64,000 nt of DNA from Aquimonas sp964586455 (lineage in GTDB: Bacteria; Pseudomonadota; Gammaproteobacteria; Xanthomonadales; Xanthomonadaceae): NCBI GenBank assembly GCA_964586455.1, contig CAZPHV010000006.1:76017-140016 (forward strand), given 5' to 3'. How positions within the stretch are numbered: the stretch's first letter is position 1; every line of letters starts with the position of its first letter. Of this stretch, positions 15,249 through 25,917 are shown piece by piece. Under the pieces are notes generated by a model. It did not search any database, had not been told where the DNA came from, and saw only the letters and a program-made list of their open reading frames with translations. The position numbers and the translations under genes were made by a program.

Positions 15249-17679
15249 GTGCGCCCTGCCCCGCCCACAGGCCCAGTACGCGCTGCGCCAACTGCTTCGG
15301 GCTTGCGCCCTGCACGGCCAGCTCCTCATCAATCTGCAGTGCGGGCCCGACGCAGGCCGGGCAGCCGACCGCGCAGTCGCAGGCATCGACGAGTCCGAGA
15401 GCCGCCTGCACCAGCTCCTTTCGGCGATTGAACAAGGGCTCGGTCAGGCCGATGCCACCGGGGTAGTTGTCGTACAGGAACACCGCCGGTGCGAAGCGCG
15501 TATCCGACTCTGCCGCCTCCGGCAGATCGCGACCGAAACCGTCCACTCGGCTCCAGCTGCCGTCGCCGCTGCCGACCGACTGCTGCAGATCACGCGCCTC
15601 GGCCATCGCTGACAGGCCCGCCACGAGGTGCAGCGCATGCGCAGCAGCCAGGAAGGCATCGAGCGCGTCCTGCCGGCTGTCGAAGCTGGCTTCGAGTGTT
15701 TCAGCCGGCAGCGACCACCACAGCGAGGTGGTGTGCAGCTCTTGATCCGGCAGGTTTACTGGCCCATAGCCGATGTTCTCGTGGGTGTAGTAGCGGATCT
15801 TCTTGTAGCCCGACACGCGCCGCACGACGTGCACCTCGCCGTGATGGCAGGTGCCCTGCCCTGCATTGCTGCCGTCGAAACGTTCCAGCACCTTGAGCCG
15901 CGTGTAGTCGATGGCGTCGGTGTAGTAGTCGACGCTGACCCGGGTCACGTAGGCCTTACGACCGGTCCAGTCCAGTTGCTCGACCTGGAAGGGCTGCGAC
16001 TGCAGCAGGTAGATCGCACCCTCGTACAGGGTCAGTGCGGCGGCCGAGTAATCGACCTCGGCGATGATCTGCTGGCGGCCGTCGCTACGATCGACCACCA
16101 CGAAGTTGCCGTCGGCCACCGAGCGTAGCGACACCGCATTGGCCGGATAGCTGTCGGCGATCCATTCCCAGCGGCCGCTTTCCTGATGCAGCACCTCAGC
16201 CTCGGCCAGCACCTCCAGCCAGGGTGCGGGCTCGACGCTGCCGAAACATTCGCCCTCGATGAAGGGCAGCTCAAACGCCGCACAGCGGATGTGGTCGAGC
16301 AGGATCAAGGGATGATCGGCGTGAATGCGCGCCATCTCGGGTGAGGCCGCCTCAAAAAACTCCGGATGCCGCACGATGTACTGGTCGAGCGCGGTGCTGC
16401 CCGCCACCAGCACGCCGAGGCTGGGCTGGCCGCGGCGGCCGGCGCGGCCGAGCCGCTGACGGGTCGCGGCGATGCTGCCCGGATAACCGTTCAGTACGAC
16501 AACATCCAGCGCGCCGATGTCGACGCCCAGCTCCAGCGCCGAGGTGCCGACCAGCCCATCGATGCGGCCTTCGCGCATCGCCCGCTCGACCTCGCGACGT
16601 TCGGTGGGCAGGTAGCCGCCACGGTAGCCGCGGATGCGCGGGGCATGCCGCGGGTCGTGGTCGAACACGTCCTTCAGGTATTTTGTGATGACCTCGACCA
16701 GCAGCCGCGTCTGCGCGAACACCAGCACCTTCAAGCCGGACTTGATCGCCAGCCGCGCGATGCGCGTGCTCTGTGAGCGCGCCGAGGCGCGGATGCCCAG
16801 CTCGCGGTTCACCATCGGCGGGTTCCATAGCAGCAAGTGTTTCTCGCCGCTGGGCGCGCCGCTCTCGGTAATGGCCTGGACTGGAGCGCCGATCAAGGCC
16901 GCCGCATGTTCCGCCGGGTTACCAATCGTCGCCGAGGCCAGAATGAACTGCGGCTTCGATCCATAGAACGCGCAAATACGCTGCAGGCGCCGCAGCACAT
17001 TGGCCAGATGCGCACCGAACACGCCGCGGTAGCTGTGGATCTCGTCGATCACCACATAGCGCAGGTTCTCGAAAAACTGCGCCCATTTGGTGTGATGCGG
17101 CAGGATCGCCTGATGCAGCATGTCCGGATTGCTGATCACCAGGTCGCCGTGCAGGCGGATCGCCTGGCGCGCATCGCCGGGGGTGTCGCCGTCAAAGGTA
17201 TGCGCCTTGATCGCGAGCCCGCCGGCGCGATTCAACTCCAACAGCTCGGCCAGCTGGTCCTGCGCCAGTGCCTTGGTCGGGAACAGATACAAGGCCTTGG
17301 CACGGTCCTCGATGGCCCCCGCCAGCACCGGCAGCGTGTAGCAGAGCGTCTTGCCGGAGGCAGTGGGTGTCACCACCACGAAGTGCTGGCCGTCACGCGC
17401 CAGCTGCCAGGCTTCGGCCTGATGGCTGTACAGCCGCTGGATTCCGCGCGCGTGCAGCGCCTTGGCGATCACCGGCGGCAGATCGAGCGGCAGCTCGGCG
17501 TAGCGGCCCTCGCGCGCGGGCTGCATCGAGTGCCCGGTGATTCGGCTGCCGTATTTGCGCTTGAGTTTGCCGGTGAGGCGATCCGCGCGCAGCAGTTCCG
17601 TGCGTGGGGCTTCCGCAATCGCGCGGCTGTGGGATTCGATCAACTGCGGGGCGTAGGGCAAGGGTGCGGGAACGGTCAT
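15241..17679 (-). CDS. mrfA: MrfA-like DEAD/DEAH-box helicase with DUF1998 zinc domain
   Basis: An 812-residue superfamily 2 helicase. Motif I is TPTASGKT, motif II is VIDEIH, motif III is LASATIGNP, and motif VI is QRLGRAGRRGQ. The C-terminal DUF1998-type region contains the cysteine cluster CDCAVGCPACVG expected to bind zinc. The layout is that of YprA/MrfA, a DNA helicase of a mitomycin C excision repair pathway in Bacillus. It lies upstream of and overlaps the MrfB-like nuclease gene, a conserved pairing. The GTG/ATG context upstream is open only briefly, so the annotated ATG at 17677-17679 is taken. Confidence 0.85.
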   Translation of the reverse strand: MTVPAPLPYAPQLIESHSRAIAEAPRTELLRADRLTGKLKRKYGSRITGHSMQPAREGRYAELPLDLPPVIAKALHARGIQRLYSHQAEAWQLARDGQHFVVVTPTASGKTLCYTLPVLAGAIEDRAKALYLFPTKALAQDQLAELLELNRAGGLAIKAHTFDGDTPGDARQAIRLHGDLVISNPDMLHQAILPHHTKWAQFFENLRYVVIDEIHSYRGVFGAHLANVLRRLQRICAFYGSKPQFILASATIGNPAEHAAALIGAPVQAITESGAPSGEKHLLLWNPPMVNRELGIRASARSQSTRIARLAIKSGLKVLVFAQTRLLVEVITKYLKDVFDHDPRHAPRIRGYRGGYLPTERREVERAMREGRIDGLVGTSALELGVDIGALDVVVLNGYPGSIAATRQRLGRAGRRGQPSLGVLVAGSTALDQYIVRHPEFFEAASPEMARIHADHPLILLDHIRCAAFELPFIEGECFGSVEPAPWLEVLAEAEVLHQESGRWEWIADSYPANAVSLRSVADGNFVVVDRSDGRQQIIAEVDYSAAALTLYEGAIYLLQSQPFQVEQLDWTGRKAYVTRVSVDYYTDAIDYTRLKVLERFDGSNAGQGTCHHGEVHVVRRVSGYKKIRYYTHENIGYGPVNLPDQELHTTSLWWSLPAETLEASFDSRQDALDAFLAAAHALHLVAGLSAMAEARDLQQSVGSGDGSWSRVDGFGRDLPEAAESDTRFAPAVFLYDNYPGGIGLTEPLFNRRKELVQAALGLVDACDCAVGCPACVGPALQIDEELAVQGASPKQLAQRVLGLWAGQGAHE

Positions 17680-17762
17680 GGGCGGACAACAGGCTCAAGC
17701 GGCGGTGCGCAAGCGGAGCGCATGCGCGTCTCACGCTCTGAGATTGCGCCGGGAAGTCAGCG

Positions 17763-17783
17763 CTTGCGCCCGATAGGCGCAAG
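17763..17783. promoter_or_regulatory. Palindrome in the mrfA/rsmE divergent intergenic region
   Basis: CTTGCGCC-CGATA-GGCGCAAG is a perfect 8-bp inverted repeat lying between the two divergent start codons. It could be an operator or a leader hairpin. No regulator is indicated. Confidence 0.35.
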
Positions 17784-17839
17784 AACGCGACCGCGCTGCC
17801 TGTTAAATTCAGCGCACTCATTCGCCTCATGAAGCCGCC

Positions 17840-18574
17840 ATGCGCACCATCCGCAGCCATATCGACGCCGAACTGGCCGAAGGCTTGAACCTTGCCCTGC
17901 CCGATTCCGCCGCCACCCACCTGCTGCGCGTGCTGCGCCTGGGTGAGGGCGACGAGGTGCTTCTGTTCAACGGCGATGGCTGCGACTACCGAGCGCGCAT
18001 CCACAGCGTCAACAAACGCAGCGCTGAGGTGCGGATCGAGGCACGCATCGAGGTCGACCGCGAGTCACCGCTGCGAGTCACGCTGGCGCAGGCGCTCGCG
18101 CGCGGCGAGAAGATGGACTGGGTGCTGCAGAAGGCCACCGAGCTGGGCGTCAGCCGTGTCGCCCCGGTGGTGACCGAACGCACCGAGGTGAAACTTGATG
18201 CCGAACGCGCCGACCGCCGCATGCAGCACTGGCGCGGCGTCGTTGCCAGCGCCTGCGAGCAGTGCGGACGCGCGCGCCTGCCGCAGATCGAAGAGCCCCG
18301 CGCACTGGGCGATTTCCTGGCGACAACAAAGGCCGAGGGCCACCTCATCCTGGCGCTTGATCCCGACGGCGAACACCGCCTGGCGTCCCTGCCCGCCTTC
18401 GAACAGCTGACGCTGGTGATCGGCCCCGAAGGCGGCCTGAGCCCACGCGACCTCGCCCAGCTGCGCGCCGCCGGCGCCCAGGGCCTGCGCCTCGGCCCGC
18501 GCATCCTGCGCACCGAAACCGCCGGCATCGCAGCGCTGGCGGCGCTGCAGGCGCTGCGCGGGGATTGGGGCTGA
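17840..18574 (+). CDS. rsmE: 16S rRNA m3U1498 methyltransferase
   Basis: A 244-residue SPOUT methyltransferase that methylates N3 of U1498 in 16S rRNA. An N-terminal PUA-like domain (HLLRVLRLGEGDEVLLFNG) is followed by the trefoil-knot domain with GEKMDWVLQKATELGV, VIGPEGGLSPRDL and LGPRILRTETAGIAAL, which bind S-adenosylmethionine. Length is typical. It is divergent from the mrfA-like gene. Confidence 0.95.
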   Translation: MRTIRSHIDAELAEGLNLALPDSAATHLLRVLRLGEGDEVLLFNGDGCDYRARIHSVNKRSAEVRIEARIEVDRESPLRVTLAQALARGEKMDWVLQKATELGVSRVAPVVTERTEVKLDAERADRRMQHWRGVVASACEQCGRARLPQIEEPRALGDFLATTKAEGHLILALDPDGEHRLASLPAFEQLTLVIGPEGGLSPRDLAQLRAAGAQGLRLGPRILRTETAGIAALAALQALRGDWG

Positions 18575-18641
18575 AGAGGCCTGCAGCTGAGCGACACATC
18601 GGTGGTTCGAACGGTCCAAGCACGAGGAGTCCGTTCTTGGC

Positions 18642-18792
18642 GGCGGATCAAGATCCGCCCTACGGTGGATTGTTCGGCCTTGGTAGGGCGGATCTCGATC
18701 CGCCGCCGGCACACCGCACGCCCACTCACAACGAACCCATCGCGCGCCAACACATCGAGATTCGATACCGGTAGGGCGGATCTTGATCCGCC
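18642..18792. repeat. Three GTAG-headed REP palindromes (GGCGGATC type) beside the RAYT gene
   Basis: Perfect 8-bp palindromes GGCGGATC-NN-GATCCGCC occur at 18642-18659, 18687-18704 and 18775-18792. The second and third are headed by GTAG, and the first has the complementary CTAC tail, so the first is inverted relative to the others. They lie between rsmE and the REP transposase gene. GTAG at the stem base is the known hallmark of REPs mobilised by RAYT proteins. Confidence 0.85.
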
Positions 18793-18823
18793 GCCTGAGC
18801 ATTCCGCGCCACCGCGCCAAACA

Positions 18824-19357
18824 TCACCGCACCCTTTCAAGCGACGGTCGCTCGCCCACCTCACGCGCGAACGCGCGCATCGAGGTGCCCCAATCCGGCG
18901 CCAGCACACCCTGCCTTACAAATCGATGGAAACTCGAATGCGGCCAGTCAAGGACGCGTTCGACATGCCCATGCTTCACCGGGTTGTAGTGGATGTAGTC
19001 CACATGTGCCCAAAGATCGCGCTCATCTCGGATGAGGCGCTCCCAATAGCGGGCCTGCCAGATCGTGCCGTTCGGCAACCGCAGCTCCTCGCGAACCGTC
19101 CGCGTGAATAGGGTCTTGATATGACGCCAGCGCGTCGGATGGTCCGCATCGCCCTCTGGCAGGCGCCACAGGCAGTGCAGATGCTCCGGCAACACCACCG
19201 CCGCGGTGATCTCGAAGGGACGGACGCGTGCGGCTTCTCGAAACGCGGCTCTCAAGCCCCCGACATGTTCGATGAGCAGCGATCGAGAACGGTCATGCAG
19301 GTTGACGGTGAAGAAGCAGGCTGCTCCAGGCACCCAGACACGGCGAAAGTTCGGCAT
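18824..19357 (-). CDS. rayT: REP-associated tyrosine transposase (RAYT, TnpA_REP/Y1 family)
   Basis: A 177-residue Y1 (HUH-type) transposase-like endonuclease thought to move or maintain REP sequences. The N-terminus MPNFRRVWVPGAACFFTVNL is typical. LPEHLHCLW carries the HxH metal motif, and HVDYIHYNPVKHG holds the catalytic tyrosine block. It is flanked on both sides by GGCGGATC-type REPs. I used the ATG at 19355-19357, where family similarity begins; upstream open frame is repeat sequence. The gene looks intact, so it may still be functional. Confidence 0.9.
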   Translation of the reverse strand: MPNFRRVWVPGAACFFTVNLHDRSRSLLIEHVGGLRAAFREAARVRPFEITAAVVLPEHLHCLWRLPEGDADHPTRWRHIKTLFTRTVREELRLPNGTIWQARYWERLIRDERDLWAHVDYIHYNPVKHGHVERVLDWPHSSFHRFVRQGVLAPDWGTSMRAFAREVGERPSLERVR

Positions 19358-19440
19358 GGCGCAAGCCTCGCAAGCGCGCCCGCCGCAAGGAATCGGAAAG
19401 GTGAGTCCAAGGGGGTAGGAAAACCGCTCGCCGTGGGGCA

Positions 19441-19967
19441 TCGGTCGGGTCTTGACCCACCGCGCCAAGCCGGTCGACCCGCCTCGACGACACACCGCAA
19501 CCGATCCGGACGGCCGCCGGAACGCCGCACCACACGCGGAGACCTCTCTTCGCTTGATGCACGCGGAAACCGTGCTTCGGTGACGCACGCTGCTCCGCAA
19601 ATGCCCAGGCGGCGGATCAAGATCCGCCCTACACGGCTCAAAGCGACGCGCGTCGCGACCTCATACCCAAACGAACGTAGTGCGGGTCTTGACCCGCCGC
19701 GCCAAGCCGGTCGACCGCCTCGACGGCACACCGCAACCGAACCGGACGGCCGCCGCAACGCCGCGCTACACGCGGAGACCGCTCTTCGCTTGATGCACGC
19801 GGAAACCGTGCTTCGGTGATGCACGCTGCTCCGCAAATGCCTAGGCGGCGGATCAAGATCCGCCCTACACGGCTCAAAGCGACGCGCGTCGCGACCTCAT
19901 CCCCAAACGAACGTAGGGAGGGTCTTGACCCGCCGCGCCAAGCCGGGCGACCGCCTCGACGCCGCGT
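19441..19967. repeat. 236-237-bp tandem repeats with REP palindromes between RAYT and ispD
   Basis: Copy 1 starts at about 19443, copy 2 at about 19680, and a partial third at about 19916. Each full copy contains GGGTC-TT-GACCC near its start and GGCGGATC-AA-GATCCGCC (19611-19628 and 19847-19864). Copies are close to identical apart from scattered single-base changes, so the duplication is recent. Apparent open frames over this stretch repeat with the units and are not taken as genes. Confidence 0.85.
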
Positions 19968-20696
19968 CTAAGCGAACGCTTCGCCGTTGCGTGCATGCAG
20001 CAGAAATTCCGCTAGGGCCAAATCTGCGGGAGTTGTGATCTTGAGGTTGTCGTCCGCCGCTTCGACCAACAGGGGACGCACGCCGGTGCGCTCCATCGCC
20101 ATCGCTTCGTCGGTGATCCGAATGCCCATCGCGAAGGCTTCGTCCAGCGCACGCATGAGCGACTGCAGCGGAAACAGCTGAGGGGTCAGGGCGCGCCATA
20201 AAGCGGCGCGATCGGTCGTGCCCAAGGCGCGCTGATCGATCGCGGGCAGGTGCGGGTCGACGCGCTTGAGCGTGTCACGCACCGGTGCCGCCAGCAGGCC
20301 GCCCTCGCCCGCACCCATGCAGCGTCGGATCAACCGATCCAGATCCTCCCGCCGCAGGCAGGGGCGCGCGGCATCGTGGACCAGCGCCCACAGCGCTGCC
20401 GCGTCCTCGCGCGCAGCCAGTACGCGTAACGCCGCGCGCACGCTGTCAGAACGCTCGCCACCGCCCTCAACACGCAACACCGGCTTGCCTTCAAGCGTGG
20501 TCCAACCCGGCCAGCGCGCGTCATCGACGCAGAGCGCCACCACCACGCCTTCGACATCCGGATGCGCAAGCACCGCGCGCAGGCTGTGTTCCAGCACGGA
20601 ACGACCTGCAAGCTGCAGGTACTGCTTGGGAATCGTGCTCTGCATGCGCTGGCCGCTGCCTGCGGCGGGCAGGACAGCCCAGATCGATGCGTTCAT
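19968..20696 (-). CDS. ispD: 2-C-methyl-D-erythritol 4-phosphate cytidylyltransferase
   Basis: A 242-residue enzyme of the MEP isoprenoid pathway that joins CTP to methylerythritol phosphate. The nucleotide-binding N-terminus is VLPAAGSGQRMQSTIPKQYL. ALVHDAARPCLR holds the metal and substrate residues, and ITDEAMAMER and NLKITTPADLALAE follow near the C-terminus. The start overlaps the ftsB stop by ATGA. No ispF follows; the downstream neighbour is the REP repeat block, so the usual ispDF pair is split here. Confidence 0.95.
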   Translation of the reverse strand: MNASIWAVLPAAGSGQRMQSTIPKQYLQLAGRSVLEHSLRAVLAHPDVEGVVVALCVDDARWPGWTTLEGKPVLRVEGGGERSDSVRAALRVLAAREDAAALWALVHDAARPCLRREDLDRLIRRCMGAGEGGLLAAPVRDTLKRVDPHLPAIDQRALGTTDRAALWRALTPQLFPLQSLMRALDEAFAMGIRITDEAMAMERTGVRPLLVEAADDNLKITTPADLALAEFLLHARNGEAFA

Positions 20697-21052
20697 TCGC
20701 GCGGCCGCGGGGCGCTTGCTCCGTCGCCCTCGGTGCCAATGCCAGTGCCGGCTTCGGGCGGCGGCTCGGGCACGAGCTCACCATCGACCACACGGTAAAA
20801 AACCTCGCCGGGCTTGATCATGCCCAGCTCGGCCCGCGCCCGCTCCTCGACTGCAGACTGGCCTTCCTTGAGATCGACAACCTCGGCCTCCAGCGCCTCG
20901 TTGCGGGCTTCCAGTCGGATGTTCTCATCCTGCTGTCGCTGCACTGACTTGCCGAGGGTTTCGACCTGGGCACGCCCCCCGGCCCCCGTCCACAGCTGCA
21001 CCTGCAGGTAAACCAGCAGGGCCAGCAGCACGAGGGTGATCAGTCGGGACAT
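20693..21052 (-). CDS. ftsB: Cell division protein FtsB
   Basis: A 119-residue bitopic division protein that forms a complex with FtsL and FtsQ. A single N-terminal membrane segment (ITLVLLALLVYLQVQLW) is followed by a coiled coil (VQRQQDENIRLEARNEALEAEVVDLK) and the family ending ERARAELGMIKPGEVFYRVV. An added Pro/Gly/Ala tail of about 25 residues is not conserved. It lies 24 bases after eno and overlaps ispD. Confidence 0.93.
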   Translation of the reverse strand: MSRLITLVLLALLVYLQVQLWTGAGGRAQVETLGKSVQRQQDENIRLEARNEALEAEVVDLKEGQSAVEERARAELGMIKPGEVFYRVVDGELVPEPPPEAGTGIGTEGDGASAPRPRE

Positions 21053-21076
21053 GTGCGCCCAGGCCGGGCTACCAAT

Positions 21077-22369
21077 TCAGCGGAAGTGTTTGAGCTGCGG
21101 GAACGCTGCGCGACCGGCATAGCGCGCGCCGGCACCCAGCGCTTCCTCGATGCGCAGCAGCTGGTTGTACTTGGCCACGCGGTCCGAGCGGCACAGCGAG
21201 CCGGTCTTGATCTGGGTCGCCGTGGTCGCCACCGCGATATCGGCAATCGTGGTGTCCTCGGTCTCGCCGGAGCGATGCGAGATCACCTGCGCATAGGTGG
21301 CGGCTTCCGCCATGGCGATGGCTTCCAGGGTCTCGGTCAGGGTGCCGATCTGGTTGACCTTGATCAGGATGGCGTTGCCGATGGCCTTGGCGATGCCCTC
21401 GCGGAAGATCTTCGGATTGGTCACGAACAGATCGTCTCCGACCAGCTGCACGTTCTCGCGCAGGCGCGAGGTGAGACCCGCCCAGCCGTCCCAGTCGTCC
21501 TCAGCCATGCCGTCTTCGATGGTGATGATCGGGTACTGGCGGGTCCAGCCGGCCAGAAAATCAGCGAACTGCTCGGAGGTCAAGCGCTGGCCCTCGCCGA
21601 CAAGCTGGTACTTGCCGTTCTCGTAGAACTCCGACGCCGCGCAGTCCAGGCCGAGGTAGATGTCCTCACCGGCGCGATAGCCAGACTTGCCGATCGCCTC
21701 CAGGATGACTTCGACGGCTTCCTCGTTCGAGCGCAGGTCCGGCGCGAAGCCGCCCTCGTCGCCCACGGCCGTGGACAGGCCGCGGCCCTTCAGCACTGAC
21801 TTCAGCGCATGAAAAATCTCGGTACCGGCGCGCAGGGCCTCGGCGAAGTTCGGCAGGCCGACCGGCAGCACCATGAACTCCTGCATGTCGACGTTGTTGT
21901 CGGCATGCGCACCGCCGTTGATGATGTTCATCATCGGAACGGGCAGCACGGCTTCGCGATCGCCCAGCAGGTGCTTCCACAGCGGCAGCCCGCGGGCGGC
22001 GGCCTGCGCATGCGCATTCGCCAGCGACACGCCGAGCAGCGCGTTGGCGCCGAGGTGACTCTTGGTCTCGGTGCCATCAAGTTCGATCATGCGCTGGTCC
22101 AGCCCGGCCTGATCGGCGCCGTCAAAGCCGCGCAGGGCCTCATTGATCGGCCCGCGCACATTGCCGACCGCGCGGGTCACGCCCTTGCCGAGGTAGCGCG
22201 TGCGGTCACCGTCGCGCAGTTCTACCGCCTCGCGGGTACCGGTCGAAGCGCCCGAGGGCACGGCGGCGCGGCCAACCTGGCCGGACTCCAGCGTGACTTC
22301 GGCTTCGAGCGTGGGATTGCCGCGGGAGTCGAGGATTTCGCGGGCGTGGATGCTGCGGATCGTGCTCAT
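21077..22369 (-). CDS. eno: Enolase
   Basis: A 430-residue glycolytic enzyme converting 2-phosphoglycerate to phosphoenolpyruvate. The N-terminus MSTIRSIHAREILDSRGNPT, the catalytic region PVPMMNIINGGAHADNN, the metal ligands in DCAASEFY, TIEDGM and LVGDDLFVTN, the base lysine in LIKVNQIGT and SHRSGETED are all present. The ATG at 22367-22369 matches the family start; an ATG four codons upstream is an alternative. It heads the eno-ftsB-ispD group. Confidence 0.97.
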   Translation of the reverse strand: MSTIRSIHAREILDSRGNPTLEAEVTLESGQVGRAAVPSGASTGTREAVELRDGDRTRYLGKGVTRAVGNVRGPINEALRGFDGADQAGLDQRMIELDGTETKSHLGANALLGVSLANAHAQAAARGLPLWKHLLGDREAVLPVPMMNIINGGAHADNNVDMQEFMVLPVGLPNFAEALRAGTEIFHALKSVLKGRGLSTAVGDEGGFAPDLRSNEEAVEVILEAIGKSGYRAGEDIYLGLDCAASEFYENGKYQLVGEGQRLTSEQFADFLAGWTRQYPIITIEDGMAEDDWDGWAGLTSRLRENVQLVGDDLFVTNPKIFREGIAKAIGNAILIKVNQIGTLTETLEAIAMAEAATYAQVISHRSGETEDTTIADIAVATTATQIKTGSLCRSDRVAKYNQLLRIEEALGAGARYAGRAAFPQLKHFR

Positions 22370-22668
22370 GAGGGTTTCCATGGTGGCGAACGTTTTAAGG
22401 TCAGCAGACGGGGAGGCGTACCGAGGGCGCATCGTAGTGCGTGGGGCGGTCTTCCGCAGCGGCGAAGAGCCGGCGGATCAAGATCCGCCCTACGCAAACT
22501 CCAGACCGAGATGCAACGAGAACCGCAAAACGAATCTGTAGGGCGGGTCTTGACCCGCCGCGTCGATGAACTGGCCGCTGGCGTCGCCGGACTCGCGCCG
22601 CGAAGCACCCGCTCGGCGAATGACGCACAGCTGCCGCTGGCCGACTCCATGCGCATCAGCTCAGGCGC
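22370..22668. repeat. kdsA-eno intergenic region with two GTAG-type REP palindromes
   Basis: GGCGGATC-AA-GATCCGCC followed by CTAC is at 22472-22489, and GTAG then GGCGGGTC-TT-GACCCGCC is at 22542-22559, in opposite orientation. They resemble the palindromes around the RAYT gene 3 kb away. No gene is seen in this stretch. The eno promoter must lie within it. Confidence 0.8.
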
Positions 22669-23495
22669 TCAGCTCATCTCGATAAACGGACGCTTCTTCA
22701 CAACCCGATCGAGCTCGACCAGGCTTTCGAGCAGCTCCGCCATGCGCCCCAGCGGCCAGGCATTGGGGCCGTCGGACAGGGCGTTCTCTGGATCGGGGTG
22801 GGTTTCAGCAAACAGGCCGGCGATGCCCACGGCGACAGCCGCGCGCGACAGCACCGGCACGAACTCGCGCTGGCCGCCGCTCTTGCCGCCGGCGCCGCCG
22901 GGCAGCTGCACGGAATGCGTGGCGTCAAACACAACAGGGCAGCCGGTGTCGCGCATCACGCTCAGACTGCGCATGTCGCTGACGAGGTTGTTGTAACCGA
23001 AGCTGACACCGCGCTCGCAGGCCATGATCTGGGTGTTGCCGGTAGCCAAGGCCTTGTCGGTGACGTGCTTCATCTCCCAGGGCGAGAGGAACTGGCCCTT
23101 CTTGATGTTCACCGGCTTGCCGGCGCGGGCGACCTTCTGGATGAAGTCGGTCTGCCGGCACAGGAAGGCCGGCGTCTGCAGTACATCGACGACGGAAGCG
23201 ACCTCGTCCATCGGCGTGTACTCGTGCACATCGGTCAGCACCGGCACGCCCAGCTGGCGTTTCACTTCAGCCAGCACCTTCAGGCCCTCTTCCATACCCG
23301 GGCCGCGGAAGCTGGTCGCCGAGGTGCGGTTGGCCTTGTCGAAGCTCGACTTGAAGATGAAGGGCACGCCGAGTTTGGAGGTGATTTCCTTGAGCGTGCC
23401 GGCTGTGTCGATCTGCAGCTGCAGGGATTCGATCACGCAGGGCCCGGCGATCAGGAACAGCGGCTTGTCGAGGCCGACTTCAAACCCGCAGAGAT

Positions 23496-23499
<4 letters not shown>
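22669..23499 (-). CDS. kdsA: 3-deoxy-8-phosphooctulonate synthase (KDO-8-P synthase)
   Basis: A 276-residue TIM-barrel enzyme that condenses phosphoenolpyruvate with arabinose 5-phosphate, the first step toward Kdo of lipopolysaccharide. LIAGPCVIES, FIFKSSFDKANRTS, VLTDVHE, LCRQTDFI, NIKKGQFL and VVFDATHSVQ are the family blocks. The start overlaps the pyrG stop by ATGA and gives the conserved NLCGFEVGLDKP N-terminus. Confidence 0.96.
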
Positions 23500-25151
<1,652 letters not shown>

Positions 25152-25279
25152 GTGAAGACACGCAGCGGGAAAACGCGATTCTACAGGGCGAACGGGCTGG
25201 GCGCCTCAGTCCTGATGCCGGATGCGCTAGACCTGTGTGCCCGCTGTCGGGTTCGGCACGCCGTGGAGGCGACGACGTT

Positions 25280-25360
25280 GGGCATCGCCTGCGGCTCCGC
25301 CCAACCTACGAATCGGCGAGTGCGTCGGCCGCTTTGGTAGGTTGGCGCCAAGCGCAGCGC
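25280..25360. repeat. GTAGGTTGGGC-type palindromic repeat
   Basis: GTTGGGC...GCCCAACCTAC followed, about 25 bases on, by GTAGGTTGGCGCC makes an inverted pair headed by GTAGG. It is a third sequence family of GTAG-headed palindromes in the window. The rest of 25152-25419 shows no gene. Confidence 0.6.
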
Positions 25361-25419
25361 GGCCCACGTCGCGATCCACCGCTCAGCAAGCCTCGGAGCT
25401 CGCAACTGGGACCGAGGAT

Positions 25420-25770
25420 CTAACTGCGCAGGATTTTCGCCATCGCCTTGCCCTTCGCCAGCTCATCGACCAGCTTGTCCAGCCAACGGATCTTCTGCAT
25501 CAAAGGGTCCTCTACGGCTTCGACACGCACGCCACAGACCACGCCTGTTATCAACGCAGCCTTGGGATGCAGGGCGGGTGCTTCGGCGAAGAAGGCTTCA
25601 AAGTCGACCTCGGTCTCGATCTGGCGCTGCAGGTCGGCGAGCTCGTATCCGGTCAGCCAGCAGATGAGCTGATCGACCTCCTCGCGCGTACGACCTTTGC
25701 GCTCCGCCTTCTGAACATAGAGCGGATAGACGCGGGCGAACTTCATGGCAAAGACGCGATGCGCTGTCAT
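25420..25770 (-). CDS. DUF2200 family protein
   Basis: A 116-residue small cytosolic protein of the DUF2200 family, function unknown. Nearly every family block is present: KFARVYPLYVQKAERKGRT, LICWLTGYE, VDFEAFFAEAP, LITGVVCGVRVE, and the C-terminal LDKLVDELAKGKAMAKILR. It is monocistronic, between repeat sequence and a membrane protein gene. Confidence 0.9.
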   Translation of the reverse strand: MTAHRVFAMKFARVYPLYVQKAERKGRTREEVDQLICWLTGYELADLQRQIETEVDFEAFFAEAPALHPKAALITGVVCGVRVEAVEDPLMQKIRWLDKLVDELAKGKAMAKILRS

Positions 25771-25917
25771 GAACGGCCCTCTACAGGTGAAGTGCTATGG
25801 ATGGAAACACGATGCCACTTGCGTGCTTGTTGCCGACGCCGACCCTCGATTCCGATCACCCGGCGAACTCCGACCGTGAGTCACAAACTGACGCAGCCAT
25901 GGACTGCGACCGCAGGC

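Noticed and set aside
18642..19967. Integron attC array or IS element
   Set aside because: No integrase or IS transposase with terminal repeats; the RAYT and GTAG palindromes explain the sequence better.
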